NCBI GenBank assembly: GCA_002099365.1
Contig: MSED01000007.1
Coordinates: forward strand, 1 to 64,000
DNA length: 64,000 nt
Direction: 5' to 3'
From: Phialophora verrucosa
Lineage: Eukaryota; Ascomycota; Eurotiomycetes; Chaetothyriales; Herpotrichiellaceae
Positions 22,021 to 31,514 of this stretch are shown here, in pieces. The first letter of the stretch is position 1; each line of letters starts with the position of its first letter. A program made the position numbers and the translations under genes. The notes beneath the pieces are model-generated. The model was not told the DNA's origin and did not search any database. It was given only the letters and a program-made list of their open reading frames with translations.

Positions 22021-22388
22021 TAAACCTCGTCAAGGTGGAACAGACGGACCACGACCGGACATGGCGGCAAGCCATGCATATCCTCGAGCGGTACGAGAGT
22101 CTCAATATCTCGGCAGGTCCGGCACGACGGTGTCTGACTGCGCCTACGCTTCTGGATGACAAGACGACCGCCTTTCACGGACGGTTGACGCGCCAAGGGT
22201 CTCGACAGCCAGCACCCACGCCATCAATGCCGGTGGCAGATGCGGTAGTGTCCGCTTCAGGACAGGAACACCCCTCCGACACGTTCATCTTCGAAGACCC
22301 TACAGCCCTGGAAATGTTCATGGACTTGGAGTGGGATTGGTTGAGCACCGGGCACTTTGATCTCGAAGTTCAGACCGCATTTCCATAG
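22021..22388 (+). pseudogene. C-terminal fragment of a fungal transcription factor
   Basis: In the same frame as the last amidohydrolase block, and without a stop, the sequence becomes TWRQAMHILERYESLNISAGPARRC, then a Ser/Pro linker and an acidic/aromatic end DLEWDWLSTGHFDLE. This matches the usual C-terminus of Zn2Cys6 regulators: a helix with an RYES...ARRC motif, then an acidic patch with Trp. No Zn2Cys6 domain and no middle-homology region exist in the window. It is therefore a relic joined to the amidohydrolase end by deletion. Assignment rests on pattern alone. Confidence 0.4.
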
Positions 22389-22929
22389 CAATCTTCGTTG
22401 TGTCCACTTGTTCAAACCGTCCGACATTGACTACTTTTGAGATTCCCATATCGATCCGTATCTCAACCGTACCATGGCTAGTTCGATGGCGAGCTGAAAA
22501 CCAGTGACTGGGATTGGCAATCTTCGCGTGGGAGAGTGGGACTTCAGCCACAGCGCCCTCCTTGACGTTTTCATCTTCAATGTGGCCCCGCGAGTTCTTT
22601 GCCAAAAAGCACATCGATGTCTTCCAGCATCAGGCCGGATGTGTACGGCATTCGGGATTATTCTGGTTATTCTGTCCTCGAGTAGTGCGGGTCGACACTC
22701 ACTTCAGACAGCTTGAAAACCAGGTATGCGGTGTGAGCAACGCGCGCACAGATGCGAAGAGGAGATAGCACTTTCAGCCAATGGTTTGCATGGCCGTGGC
22801 CCCTAGCTCCGTGGCCAAAATAAGCCCTGATCCTTATCTTACGTAGAGCTGGTCAAAGCAGTACTGTTGTTTTGGCAAAGTCTCATAGAATAGAGACTTC
22901 TGAACGAGAGGACCGCCGTAGGGTTGCTA
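22389..22929. other. Gap, no gene seen
   Basis: Between the relic genes and the SDR stop codon. Short plus-strand frames at 22504-22768 show no family features. Confidence 0.4.
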
Positions 22930-23866
22930 TTAGACCTTCAGCTGCTCCAGTAGCCCTCCATCCACTGGCATGCCAGCAGCAGAGATCCCACAGGCATCAT
23001 CACTGCTGAGAAAGACCACCGTCTTTGCGATCTCGCTCGGATGACCCAACCTCCTAAACGGTTGGACGTCCTCGAGTCTGCGAAGCTCTTCCGTGTCATT
23101 CGTCATCTTAGAGATCATTGGGGTTTGAATGACTGGTTCGGTGTTCACGTCAGCGTCCAAAGGAATCTTGAATGATGCCTTAGATTGACTCACAGCCAGG
23201 TAAAACGGCGTTGCAGTGGATATGGAATGGGGCCAGATCCATCGCCACTGCTCTGGTCATGCTCCAGACGGCGCCCTTGGATACGGAATAGCAAGACACG
23301 CCGACCATGCCCTTCACCGCAAGACCCGAGGACATGTTAACGATCCAGCCTCGGTCCCTGCCCGGCAACCGGTCCTGCTTCATCATCTGAATGGCGGCAT
23401 GTTTGCAGCCCAGGAAAACTCCGCGAGCGTTGACCTTCATTGTGAGGTCGAATCGATCTTCCGTAGCTTCGTAGATGAGCAGGGGATCGTATGATTCGGC
23501 GGCAACGCCGGCGTTATTGATCATTCTACAGCTCCAAGCGTCATTGAACGAAATGTTCATCAAGACTTTGCAAGAGGCAACTTACATGTCAAGCCGGCCG
23601 AACTTGTCCACGGCGGCCTGGATCAAGGCTTTCACGCTAGATGCCTCCGCAACATCGGTCGCGACAAAAATGCTTTGTTGACAGGTCTCGACGATCAATT
23701 CATGGGTAGGCTTTTCGTTCACATCGGCTTGATGGCCTCGAGGGTCGAGGTCAGCGCAGACGCCCCGGGCCCCGTTCAGTGCCATCTCCAGGGCAATGGC
23801 ACGCCCAAGGCCCGACGAGGCGCCTGTCCCCACTGCCACTCGACTTGCAAGGCGAAGACTGGCCAT
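22930..23866 (-). CDS. Short-chain dehydrogenase/reductase
   Basis: Three exons, 23866-23586, 23525-23194 and 23132-22930, give 271 aa. Classical SDR layout: cofactor loop TGASSGLG (about residues 14-21), structural NNAG (after the first splice, DIMINNAG), catalytic Ser in IVNMSSG, and YSVSK as the active-site Tyr-x-x-x-Lys. The end, SDDACGISAAGMPVDGGLLEQLKV, is typical of the FabG-like, C-terminal-GG subgroup. The second splice joins VLPG to FIQTPMISKM, the usual substrate loop. The substrate cannot be read from sequence. It is the only intact gene of the repeat-edged island and may belong to the same lost pathway as the amidohydrolase relic (inference). Confidence 0.85.
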
Positions 23867-23910
23867 GGTTCTTGAGCAGAATGGAAGTTCTGCTCTGTCT
23901 AGCCTGGCCG

Positions 23911-23936
23911 CATTGCGCTATATAAGGCATTGCGCC
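23911..23936 (-). promoter_or_regulatory. TATA-like box inside a CATTGCGC direct repeat
   Basis: The SDR start at 23866 is preceded, 53-60 bases upstream, by a TATATAAG element (plus strand, 23919-23926; CTTATATA on minus). It is flanked on both sides by CATTGCGC (23911-23918 and 23928-23935). Position suits a core promoter; the direct repeat could be a regulator site. Confidence 0.4.
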
Positions 23937-24423
23937 GTGTGAGGGAAGTGTCAAGGCTAGACTACAATGGCCTCGATCCCTATCCTAATCGTACGGAGTC
24001 AATCCCGAAGGCTGCCAAGATCGGCGGGTCGAAGTTCAGTTGTTTCCCCTGGGGAAGAAAAGGGAGTACCAGGTATTGAAAGGGGAGGAACATCGCGGGG
24101 ACCAATCCATCAAGCCGACTCAATGGTCAAAGAGACGATGTTTGGTTTTTCGCATGGTCCGAACGACTCTTACTCTGCGAACTTACTGGTCCTTAACCGC
24201 CTGATTCCTCGCCATCTGATTTGTATCGATGGCTTCGTCGCTGTTTCGAGACCACACATTTCCTTGTGCCATCACACCACCTCGAGTTCTTTACTTTTCC
24301 GCTCCAGACCCCTTGGCTGTGAGATCCATTGACCCGACCACAGCCATCTCCTTTTAATTGGTTAACCCCGAGGCGCCAAAGCAGCCCCCAGACCACTTAC
24401 TGTAGCAGAAGCGCCTGAAACTT
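23937..24423. other. Gap upstream of the SDR gene
   Basis: No gene recognised. Short frames at 23967-24332 lack motifs. Should contain upstream control sequence of the SDR. Confidence 0.4.
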
Positions 24424-24545
24424 CTTGAAAGCGCGATATCATAATAGCCTCTACAAGAGGGTGTCTAAGAGGGTTGACTTGCTAGTAACAACGGCGACAC
24501 ACTTTGTCGAAACTACGATACCACAACAAGGTTCACAACATGAAA
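24424..24545. repeat. Degenerate 82-bp-period repeat, right copy
   Basis: One partial and one full unit of the element seen at 20419-20640. The half-unit around 24425 (TTGAAAGCGCGATATCATAA) and the matching part of the full unit around 24507 (TCGAAACTACGATACCACAA) are 82 bases apart, the same step as on the left. The full unit also keeps a CGACACACTTTGTC block like GACAGCGCGCTTTGTC in the left array. It ends about 90 bases from the MBP1 stop codon. Confidence 0.6.
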
Positions 24546-24635
24546 CATTTCTTCGTATTTCTGCTCATGGCCATCTTGTTCAAATCACAAGAGGTACTCA
24601 CACTACTAGAGGCTACATGGGTGCCAAAACTGTAG

Positions 24636-26740
24636 CTAAGTCGGCGGTGTTTGAGGTGCTCCTCCACCAGGCTGATTCCCCTGCAAACTCTCGAGCAACT
24701 CTTCAGACATGGCATCAAGGTCTTCTTCCTTGAGACCCGTAGCAAGGGCAACTAGCTTTCTGTGCTTGCCCACCCTTCCACCGGTACCAGCATCTCCCAT
24801 CAGCTTGGCCACTTCTTTGACCCAAAAGCGGCGCATTTGCTGTTGGTTGTTCAATTCGACCGCCCATGGCGCGGCGGCGTGGATCTCGTCAGGCGAGAGC
24901 GGTTGTATGTTGGGGAACCGGAATGCTTCGGGACTGGTAAGCTGGTCTTGCAGGAAGATCTCAGTCTGGAGAGCGATATGTTCTTTGTTTTCGAGCAGGG
25001 ATTCCATCTCACTCAGGCACATGTCATACTCCTGACGCAGAGCAGGGATCTTGGAGGCATCCTCGGCCCGGGCCATGAATGAGAAGGTCTCTTGTCGGAT
25101 CTTGTGGCGCTGGTTCTCGAGCTCGGTCAGCGCTTGCTTGGCCTCTGCGATCTCTGTGTCCTTCTCTACCATCTGTTTGTTGTACAAATCAGCCAGTCTG
25201 ACACTGCCTTCGTCCATCAGCGGCCCGATCTTATCTAGGACCATGGATGCTGCTCGAGAAACAGACTGGCTCTGACGTTTGCGTCGGGACTGCTTGACCG
25301 AGACGGGCTCTCCAGTCCGCGGTGGGGAAGAGCCAGGTTGCTTGAGACTTTTCTTCTCTCGAAGGGCTCTCAGGTAATCGTTGGCAGTTTCACCCTTGAG
25401 GTTCGAGATGTCGCCCGCTTCGGGGCAGTGATTGAGCAGGAACGTCGCGACCTTGACACATCCATATCGTATTGCGCAAAGAGCAGCTGTATCGTGATTG
25501 TGGTCAATCGATGTTAGAAGTGCTTGAACATAATTCGAGCCCATTTCCTGCATTTTGTTGATCAAAACCTCACAGTAATACCGAGCACAATTCCATTTGC
25601 TCCGCGTGCGCGCTGACTCGGCGATGTGGTGGAAGACGGTTGCTCCATACGTATCGCGCTCAACTACTGTGTGAGCAAGCATGGCCACAATCTTGGGGAA
25701 TGTTTTCTTGTCGTAGTTGTTGGTGAACAGTACGGCTCGAATCAGTGGCGTCTCTGCTGAGCTGCTGTTCGGGGCCGCAGGATTGGCGCCCCGCGAGAGA
25801 AGGTCTCTTGCAACCACAACATCTCCCATGGCACAAGCCCAGTGTAAGGCATTGTTACCCAGGTTATCGATAGGCCTGTCGACGTGGAAGTTCAAGGGTG
25901 GTTCTGGAGGTAGGATATTGGAGCCAATGGGATCGTCGCCGGCCGTCACAAAGTAGTCGAGCAACTCATCGCCGTACATTGTATGCTCCAATTCCGAGAC
26001 CGTCTGAGGTAATTCCTCAAAGTCCCGCTTTCGTTTCCTCGAAGCTACGGAAGTCTGTGAGAGCGGTAGAAAGTCGTCTTCAGCTATGAAGGATGCCGTC
26101 TCTGGAGAAGGCTCACGGCTGTCCGTACCGTTGTAAGGGAGGCTCGCGGTCTCGTAGCCTTCGACGGCAGGGTAATGATGTTGGACTATAGTAACTTAGT
26201 ACTCGTCTCAAGGAGGACATGGTCGCACTCACTGGGCATGTTATTCTGTAACTGCGGCGGCGGCTGCTGCTGCTGGTGCTGGACCTTTCGTGGGGGAACA
26301 GGTTGCTTTGGCGGCTTCGGACGGTTCGAGGCAGCAGTGGTGTGTTTTGGAGCAGGAGGAGGACTGCGGTCGCCAGGCACAAAGTCGAAGATCCTGGATA
26401 TACTGTCGAGAATGTCGTGCTTCTCTGCGAGCAGGCGACCTTCGTTCAGAGGCACCCATGTTCCCTGGTATTTTCCATATCCACCTTGGATCTTCTCATG
26501 CACGCCTTTCTGCACTTCTCGCTCGAGGATCCGTGTTCTGGCTGGTTTGTCAAAGCCGGCGATTTTGAGGATGTGTGTGGCATTGACCCAGTCGTCCGAT
26601 CGGCGCCGCATGACATGGTCGCTCCCGATCTTGAGTTCATACACTGGAACCTACAATCGCATGTTAGTCTGTATCCGCATGGGCGGAGTAAGGCCGCAAA
26701 CATTGCTGTAGGTCGCCGAGTAGATTTCTCGGTCTGCCAT
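24636..26740 (-). CDS. MBP1: APSES cell-cycle transcription factor, MBP1/RES type
   Basis: DNA-binding subunit of the MBF complex, which switches on G1/S genes through MCB (ACGCGT) sites. Exons 26740-26702, 26650-26233 and 26185-24636 give 668 aa. The first splice creates IYSATYSNVPVYELKIG, the classic APSES start. The APSES winged-helix domain spans about residues 6-110, with DDWVNATHILKIAG and GKYQGTWVPL. A Pro/Gln-rich linker follows, then a basic nuclear-localisation-like RKRKR. Ankyrin repeats lie at about 255-400 (NALHWACAMGD; AALCAIRYGCVKVATFLL). A coiled coil follows at about 490-570, and the end is Gly/Pro-rich. MCB-like sites lie about 170-200 bp upstream, so self-control is plausible. 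Confidence 0.92.
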
Positions 26741-27385
26741 TCTGACTTGATGTGTTGATGCACACAGAGGCCAAAGTGGTCTCGTCTCGGCCGAGGGTCC
26801 AGGGACTAGATAGTCCTGGGGTCTGCTTGAAGCCGTTCGTCACACTGTGGATTCCTCCACTTCGACTTTGCTGGAGCTGAAGCCTTCTCCCCCCCTGGGC
26901 AGTCGAACAAACGCGCCGCGAGGGATGGAAATTCACGCGTTGACGCGCTGGAAGTGGGGTTGGAGCTTTCAGCCAATCAAGGCGATGCCCCTTGTCTTGC
27001 CAAGACATGACGTTGGTGACTAATCCGTTGCCTCGTACGAGTGAGGAGTCTGCGGGGCATTGATTCTCTCCGACGCATCTCCGAACTGCCTTTGAAATCA
27101 ACTCAGGCGTTGGGCCCGAAGCCGTCGGCTGTTGCTCGCGTCATCGAGTCTCGAGGGAGATTTTACATATTGGGATGTGTTTCGACCAGAAGGGCAATCT
27201 ATCCTCTCGAGCCTTTACCCAACGTCATCGATGTTTTCGCGATTCTTCGCCTGCTGACAATTCCAGGACAATCGTGCAGGAATAAATATATTGAAGTGAT
27301 CAGCCAAAGGTAATCCTCCTCAAAATCACATCAAACTTGCTCCATAGACCAGTCTCGGGACCATCAGAGCTGACAACCACCGTAC
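26741..27385. promoter_or_regulatory. Divergent promoter, MBP1 and CmcJ-like gene
   Basis: 645 bases between divergent start codons, with no gene inside. The MBP1-proximal third carries the MCB-like cluster listed separately. Confidence 0.4.
26909..26948. promoter_or_regulatory. MCB-like cluster upstream of MBP1
   Basis: ACGCGCC at 26911, a perfect palindromic ACGCGT at 26935-26940 and TGACGCGC at 26941-26948 lie within 40 bases, about 170-208 bp upstream of the MBP1 start. ACGCGT is the known MBF recognition core. Three CGCG-containing sites so close together are unlikely to be random, but function is inferred. Confidence 0.5.
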
Positions 27386-28435
27386 ATGCAAGCCGCCACT
27401 TCGCTCAGAACTGTCAAGGCGTCTTCCTCACTTCTGAGGAACCTGTCACACGCTACACCGACTCGCTCTTTCGCGCCTCCTGCCGCTCGCCTGTTCAGTA
27501 CCAGTGTTCCCAGCGCCGGCAATATGACAACCGCCACCTTCAAGTACATCGACCCCGCCTCCTATGTCAAAAGTGATGTCCCCTTCGTAAAGCCCTGGGG
27601 CAAAGTTGACGGACCCGGGTACTCTTTCAAGTTGATAGACCGGGAACGTTCAGTGGAGGACATTCGTGGACGGGAGCGGGAATATAATATCAACAACGCC
27701 GGTTTCGCGGTCTACAAGTACCCGGCGCAAGAGAAGGCATTTACCGATGAAGCGAAAGTCCGGGAAGGTTATTACGCCGAAGTTGAGGCTCTATTGCGTG
27801 AAAAGCTGCCCGGTGTGAAGAAGGTTGTCTTCTTCGACCACACCATTCGACGGAGAGAGAAAGCTTCACCGCGTCAACCCGTCCAGCAGGTCCATGTTGA
27901 TCAGACACCCCGGGCGGCGGAAATCCGAGTGCGCCGCCATTTGCCAGCGGAGGAAGCGGAGGAACTCCTGAAAGGCCGCTACCAAATTGTCAACATCTGG
28001 CGACCTATCGCCAACCCTGCCTCCGATTTCCCCTTGGCCGTCGTCGACTATCGGACCACTCAACCCGAAGACTTGGTGAAGGTCGACCTCCTCTACCCCA
28101 AGAGGGGAGCCATCAATGGCGCCAAGGATGACGATGATCGAGGCAAGGAAGTCCTTCCTGACCCAAGCTCGGCCACCTCGACAGAGGGTTACGAAGTCAA
28201 GGGTGAGACCTTTGCTGTTCAACCCAATGAGAAGCACAAGTTTCTCTACGTGAAGGACATGACGCCCGAGGAAGTCATGCTCATCAAGTGTTTCGACTCG
28301 TTTAGCGAGGTCAACGGCGGTAAAAAGGGAATTGCAGCCTACACGCCGCATACAGCGTTCGTGGACCCGCAAACTCCGGCTGACGCGCCTGGCCGGCAAA
28401 GCATCGAAGTCAGAGCTCTTGTCTTCTACGAATAG
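27386..28435 (+). CDS. CmcJ/AsaB/GA4-desaturase-like oxygenase
   Basis: Single exon, 349 aa. From about residue 50 it follows the CmcJ/NvfI (GA4 desaturase, AsaB) family: FKYIDP, an N-terminal INNAGFAVYKYPAQEK, FFDHTIRRR, the putative iron-binding HVD (His170, Asp172) in QVHVDQTP, IVNIWRPIANP, DFPLAVVDYRT, YVKDMTPEEVMLIKCFDS and a second His (322) in YTPHTAFVDP. Members are 2-oxoglutarate/iron oxidases or methyl-/hydroxyl-modifying enzymes, often of secondary metabolism. Unusually, residues 1-46 (five basic, no acidic, with RLFSTS) look like a mitochondrial presequence with a processing site. The internal ATG at 27524 (Met47) would give the unextended form. The acidic insert at about 246-262 is atypical. 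The substrate is unknown. Confidence 0.82.
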   Translation: MQAATSLRTVKASSSLLRNLSHATPTRSFAPPAARLFSTSVPSAGNMTTATFKYIDPASYVKSDVPFVKPWGKVDGPGYSFKLIDRERSVEDIRGREREYNINNAGFAVYKYPAQEKAFTDEAKVREGYYAEVEALLREKLPGVKKVVFFDHTIRRREKASPRQPVQQVHVDQTPRAAEIRVRRHLPAEEAEELLKGRYQIVNIWRPIANPASDFPLAVVDYRTTQPEDLVKVDLLYPKRGAINGAKDDDDRGKEVLPDPSSATSTEGYEVKGETFAVQPNEKHKFLYVKDMTPEEVMLIKCFDSFSEVNGGKKGIAAYTPHTAFVDPQTPADAPGRQSIEVRALVFYE

Positions 28436-28897
28436 ATGGAATGAGGAGCACGATATACATATATCTCGACACATACAACGGCATTATATTTGACGACTTG
28501 CATAGCGTGGCGGATTTTTATAGTATCGCACATCCAATAGTGAACATTGTTTCCTGTCAATCGCAGCTTCCGAACATTGCGTTGTGAAGATACAGCCTAG
28601 ATCGGTACAATCGTACATGTGAATAGGTATTGAACTCATTTGGAAAAGTGGAAGCGTCTGTCAAAGTTGAGTTTTGCCAGAGTGTTGACTACATACTTCC
28701 GTGGCAGCACAAGCCGATGCCATGACGCTCAGGTTGGAGGAGGACAGCAAATCCGTACGATGAACACCAAGGTTTTCTCTTTCATCGTGCCCATCCCTAT
28801 CCTGTGTCCCCTCGCTGCATGCTCGCTGACGTAAAGGTAGAACCGAAGGTTTGTATTGGGAGAGTGGTTGTGGGTGTAGGTGTGGAGGTGGGGCGTG
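28436..28897. other. Tail-to-tail spacer
   Basis: Between convergent stop codons; expected to hold two 3' UTRs. AT-rich TATACATATAT near 28453-28463 may aid 3'-end formation. No gene. Confidence 0.45.
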
Positions 28898-30010
28898 CTA
28901 CTCGAGTCCATCAACGCTCAGCACGACCTTCCCCCTCGTCCTACCCCCTGCCAACCGGGCAAAGGCCTCTGCAAACTTGTCCAGCGCATACACACTGTCC
29001 ACCACGGGCTTGACCTTGCCGAGCTCGACCAAGCGTGTGATCTCGCCCAGCTGCTCGCCACTAGGATGCATGACGAAGAAGCGGCCGGCCACACTGTCAT
29101 GCACGCCGTCGGGCCGCTCGAGGTCCCACTTCCACTGCATGTCCGCGGGGGGCACGATCGAGAGGACCTGGCCGTGCGGCTTGACGGCGTGCCACGCCTG
29201 TTCGAGCGACGCGCCGCCAATGCAGTCGAAGAGAAGGTCGACTTTGCGGCCGTGAGGAGCCCCGGCTTCGGCTTCGCCCTCGGCAGCCCAATTGCGGATG
29301 TTGGTCTCGCGGTAATCGAGGACCTCCTCGGCGCCGAGGGAGCGGACAAAGTCGACGTTCTGGGTCCCGGTTGTGCCGATGACGTATAGGCCGATGAGTT
29401 TGGCGAGCTGGACGGCCCAGATGCCGACACCGCCGGAGGCGTTGGTGATGAGGATGCGTCGCTGTGCGGTCCCGTTGGCTGGTTGTGGGGTCGTGTTTGA
29501 CGACGGGGGAGGCAGCTTGAACTGCTCGAAGAGGGCCTGCCACGCGGTGAGGGCGGAGACGGGGATGGTGGCGGCTTCGGCGACGGATAGGTTCTTGGGA
29601 CGGAGGGCGAGTTCCGCGTCGTCGGAGAGGGTGTATTCTCTGGCGGCGCCGGGGTTGGGATACTGCACGCGGCCGTAGACTTCGTCGCCCGGTTGGAATT
29701 TCGCGGTCGGGGTCGGAGAGGTCACTACTTTGGCGACGAATTCGACGCCGGGGGTCGAGGTGGTGAGCTCTTCGGGACGGGGCCAGAGAAGCTCGCCGTT
29801 CGTGAGAGCCACGGCGTGCGTCTTGAGGAGGTATTGAGTCGGCGATGGTGTTGGGAGGGGCGTCATGCCGATCCTGAGGGATTGTGTCTTTTGATCGTGC
29901 AAGAGGGCACTCATCTTGCTTGGAAGTGTGGTGGTCGACATTGTTCTGATGGGCGGGTGCTGGCAAGAATTGAAGATCTGCTGCAATCTGATGGCCCAAT
30001 GTTTGGACAT
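28898..30010 (-). CDS. MDR-family (quinone oxidoreductase-like) dehydrogenase
   Basis: Single exon, 370 codons. GroES-like N-terminal half (LLKTHAVALTNGELLWPRPEE, FQPGDEVYGRVQYPNPGAAREYTL) and NAD(P)-binding half with ILITNASGGVGIWAVQLAKLIG and the second strand VIGTTGTQNVDFVRSLGAEEVLDYRE. No structural-zinc cysteine cluster is present, so it belongs with quinone/enoyl reductase-type members rather than classical alcohol dehydrogenases. LLFDCIGG and GKVVLSVDG at the end fit. The gene is GC-rich, which opens long shadow frames on both strands. ATG 30010 is the longest start; ATG 29941 (MSTTTLPSKM) is equally likely, since the first 23 residues look like leader. The substrate is not readable. 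Confidence 0.85.
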   Translation of the reverse strand: MSKHWAIRLQQIFNSCQHPPIRTMSTTTLPSKMSALLHDQKTQSLRIGMTPLPTPSPTQYLLKTHAVALTNGELLWPRPEELTTSTPGVEFVAKVVTSPTPTAKFQPGDEVYGRVQYPNPGAAREYTLSDDAELALRPKNLSVAEAATIPVSALTAWQALFEQFKLPPPSSNTTPQPANGTAQRRILITNASGGVGIWAVQLAKLIGLYVIGTTGTQNVDFVRSLGAEEVLDYRETNIRNWAAEGEAEAGAPHGRKVDLLFDCIGGASLEQAWHAVKPHGQVLSIVPPADMQWKWDLERPDGVHDSVAGRFFVMHPSGEQLGEITRLVELGKVKPVVDSVYALDKFAEAFARLAGGRTRGKVVLSVDGLE

Positions 30011-30829
30011 GAGAAGTTGCCTCGAGATTTTTGGTCGAGAGGTCTCTTCCTACGAAGATGCAAGTCCTACCTTTATACATCTGTCGACGGCGTACTCGTA
30101 CCAAAAAGGAAGTTCTTCAACTTACTGTGCACACCTCGTGCCTGGGTGCGCGACGACCACGGAATCTCAAAGGTCGCCGTCGGCAATCATTCTGTTTGCT
30201 CTTCTTGGGCTGTGGGTCACTTACGCTCGCATTCTGGGTTCCAGGTCCGTCTCCGAAATGGGAGCTTCTCACTCGACAATTACACGGCGTGGCCGGCGTC
30301 CACGGAGGATGTGGTCGCGCTCGGGACCTTGCAAAGAGCGACAGCTGCGAATGCACGACCTGGAGCAAGCAAGGTGTGAACCTCCAGACCAGGGCACCAA
30401 TGGTATCTCCAGATTTGATTCCTTTTCAAGACAAGCCACGAGGCGATTATCAAAGCAACGGCGACTCGAATGCGAAGACAGTCATCCAACCGTCTTGGCT
30501 CGGCGACTGACGTGACGCTTGGCCGCGGCTGAAATCGAGGACTTCCGCGGGACCAACTGACTCGCCATGTTCCCGTGACGTGCACACTATTCGCGAGCTC
30601 GGATATAACTAATGTTACAAGGCAGCTGGGGTGGCATTCGAGGTAGCATCGACTCTAACGCGTTGCACAACTGACCATGGCTTAGAGCTCCACAGAGCCC
30701 AGGCAGGCACCAGCAGTCCCCAGTGTGGTCATGCAGGCAGAACATGGAACAATAAAGAAAACCATCGCCACATCTATGTCATAATTCGCGCTCGTCTTTA
30801 TATGACCCAAGAGACCTTCGCGCTCGACG
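30011..30829. other. Divergent intergenic region
   Basis: Between the MDR dehydrogenase (minus) and the GNAT gene (plus). Frames of up to about 200 codons occur (29916-30515 plus) but overlap the MDR start and show no family content. Presumed promoters. Confidence 0.4.
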
Positions 30830-31514
30830 ATGCCTCTCGTTCTGCAGGAAGCCGTGGAGGCGGACGCGCCTCGCATCGTTGAGATCGAACGTCTCGCTTA
30901 TGCGTCCAACGCACTGAGCCCTATCTTGTTTCCTGGTCCATTTCCACCAGAAGCCACAGCCCAGCGCGCGGAAGGATTGGTCAAGCAACTCCGCGAAGAT
31001 CCAACCATCCGCTGGGTCAAAGTCGTGGACAGCGAGAGCGGTGAACTGGCCGCATTTGCGAAATGGGACATCGTCGAGAAGCCCAAAGAGTCGGTCCGAG
31101 CCCGAACCTTTGGGCCTGGATGCAATATCGAAGCGTGCGAGGAGTTCTTCGGTGGCATTCGTAGGAAGCGACATGAGTTGATCGGTGACAAAGCACATTG
31201 CTGTGAGTTGGACGTCCTGGCGTGAGTTTGAGAGCCGAACTGACAAAGAGCGACTGCTAGTACTTGACCTCCTCCATACAGACCCCAAGTATCAAGGGCG
31301 CGGGGCTGGCGGCATGCTGATTAAGTGGGGTCTGGACATTGCAGATGCCCTTCGACTACCTGCATACCTCGAGTCTACTCCCGTCGCGCACCGGCTGTAT
31401 CAGAAATTCGGCTTCAGGGACATTGATGAGTTGATCATGAGCCCGCAGTGGAACACTGGGTCGGCGAATCCAAGCGCCTACTTCATGCTGAGGGAAGCCC
31501 AGGTACAAATATAG
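30830..31514 (+). CDS. GNAT-family N-acetyltransferase
   Basis: Exons 30830-31202 and 31261-31514 give 208 aa; the intron of 58 nt runs GTGAGT...CTAG. The acetyl-CoA-binding motif A follows the splice: LLDLLHTDPKYQGRGAGGMLIKW, with the Q-G-R-G-A-G loop. Motif B shows YLESTPVAHRLYQKFGF. The N-terminus (MPLVLQEAVEADAPRIVEIERLAY) is the usual GNAT beta1-alpha1, and AAFAKWDIVEKP is beta strand 2-3. The layout resembles fungal small-molecule acetyltransferases of unknown substrate. The ATG at 30830 is immediately followed by the domain, so the start is firm. Confidence 0.88.

Noticed and set aside
29097..30104. 335-codon minus-strand frame over the MDR dehydrogenase
   Set aside because: Shadow frame with Arg/His-rich composition; the other frame carries the Rossmann and GroES-like motifs.
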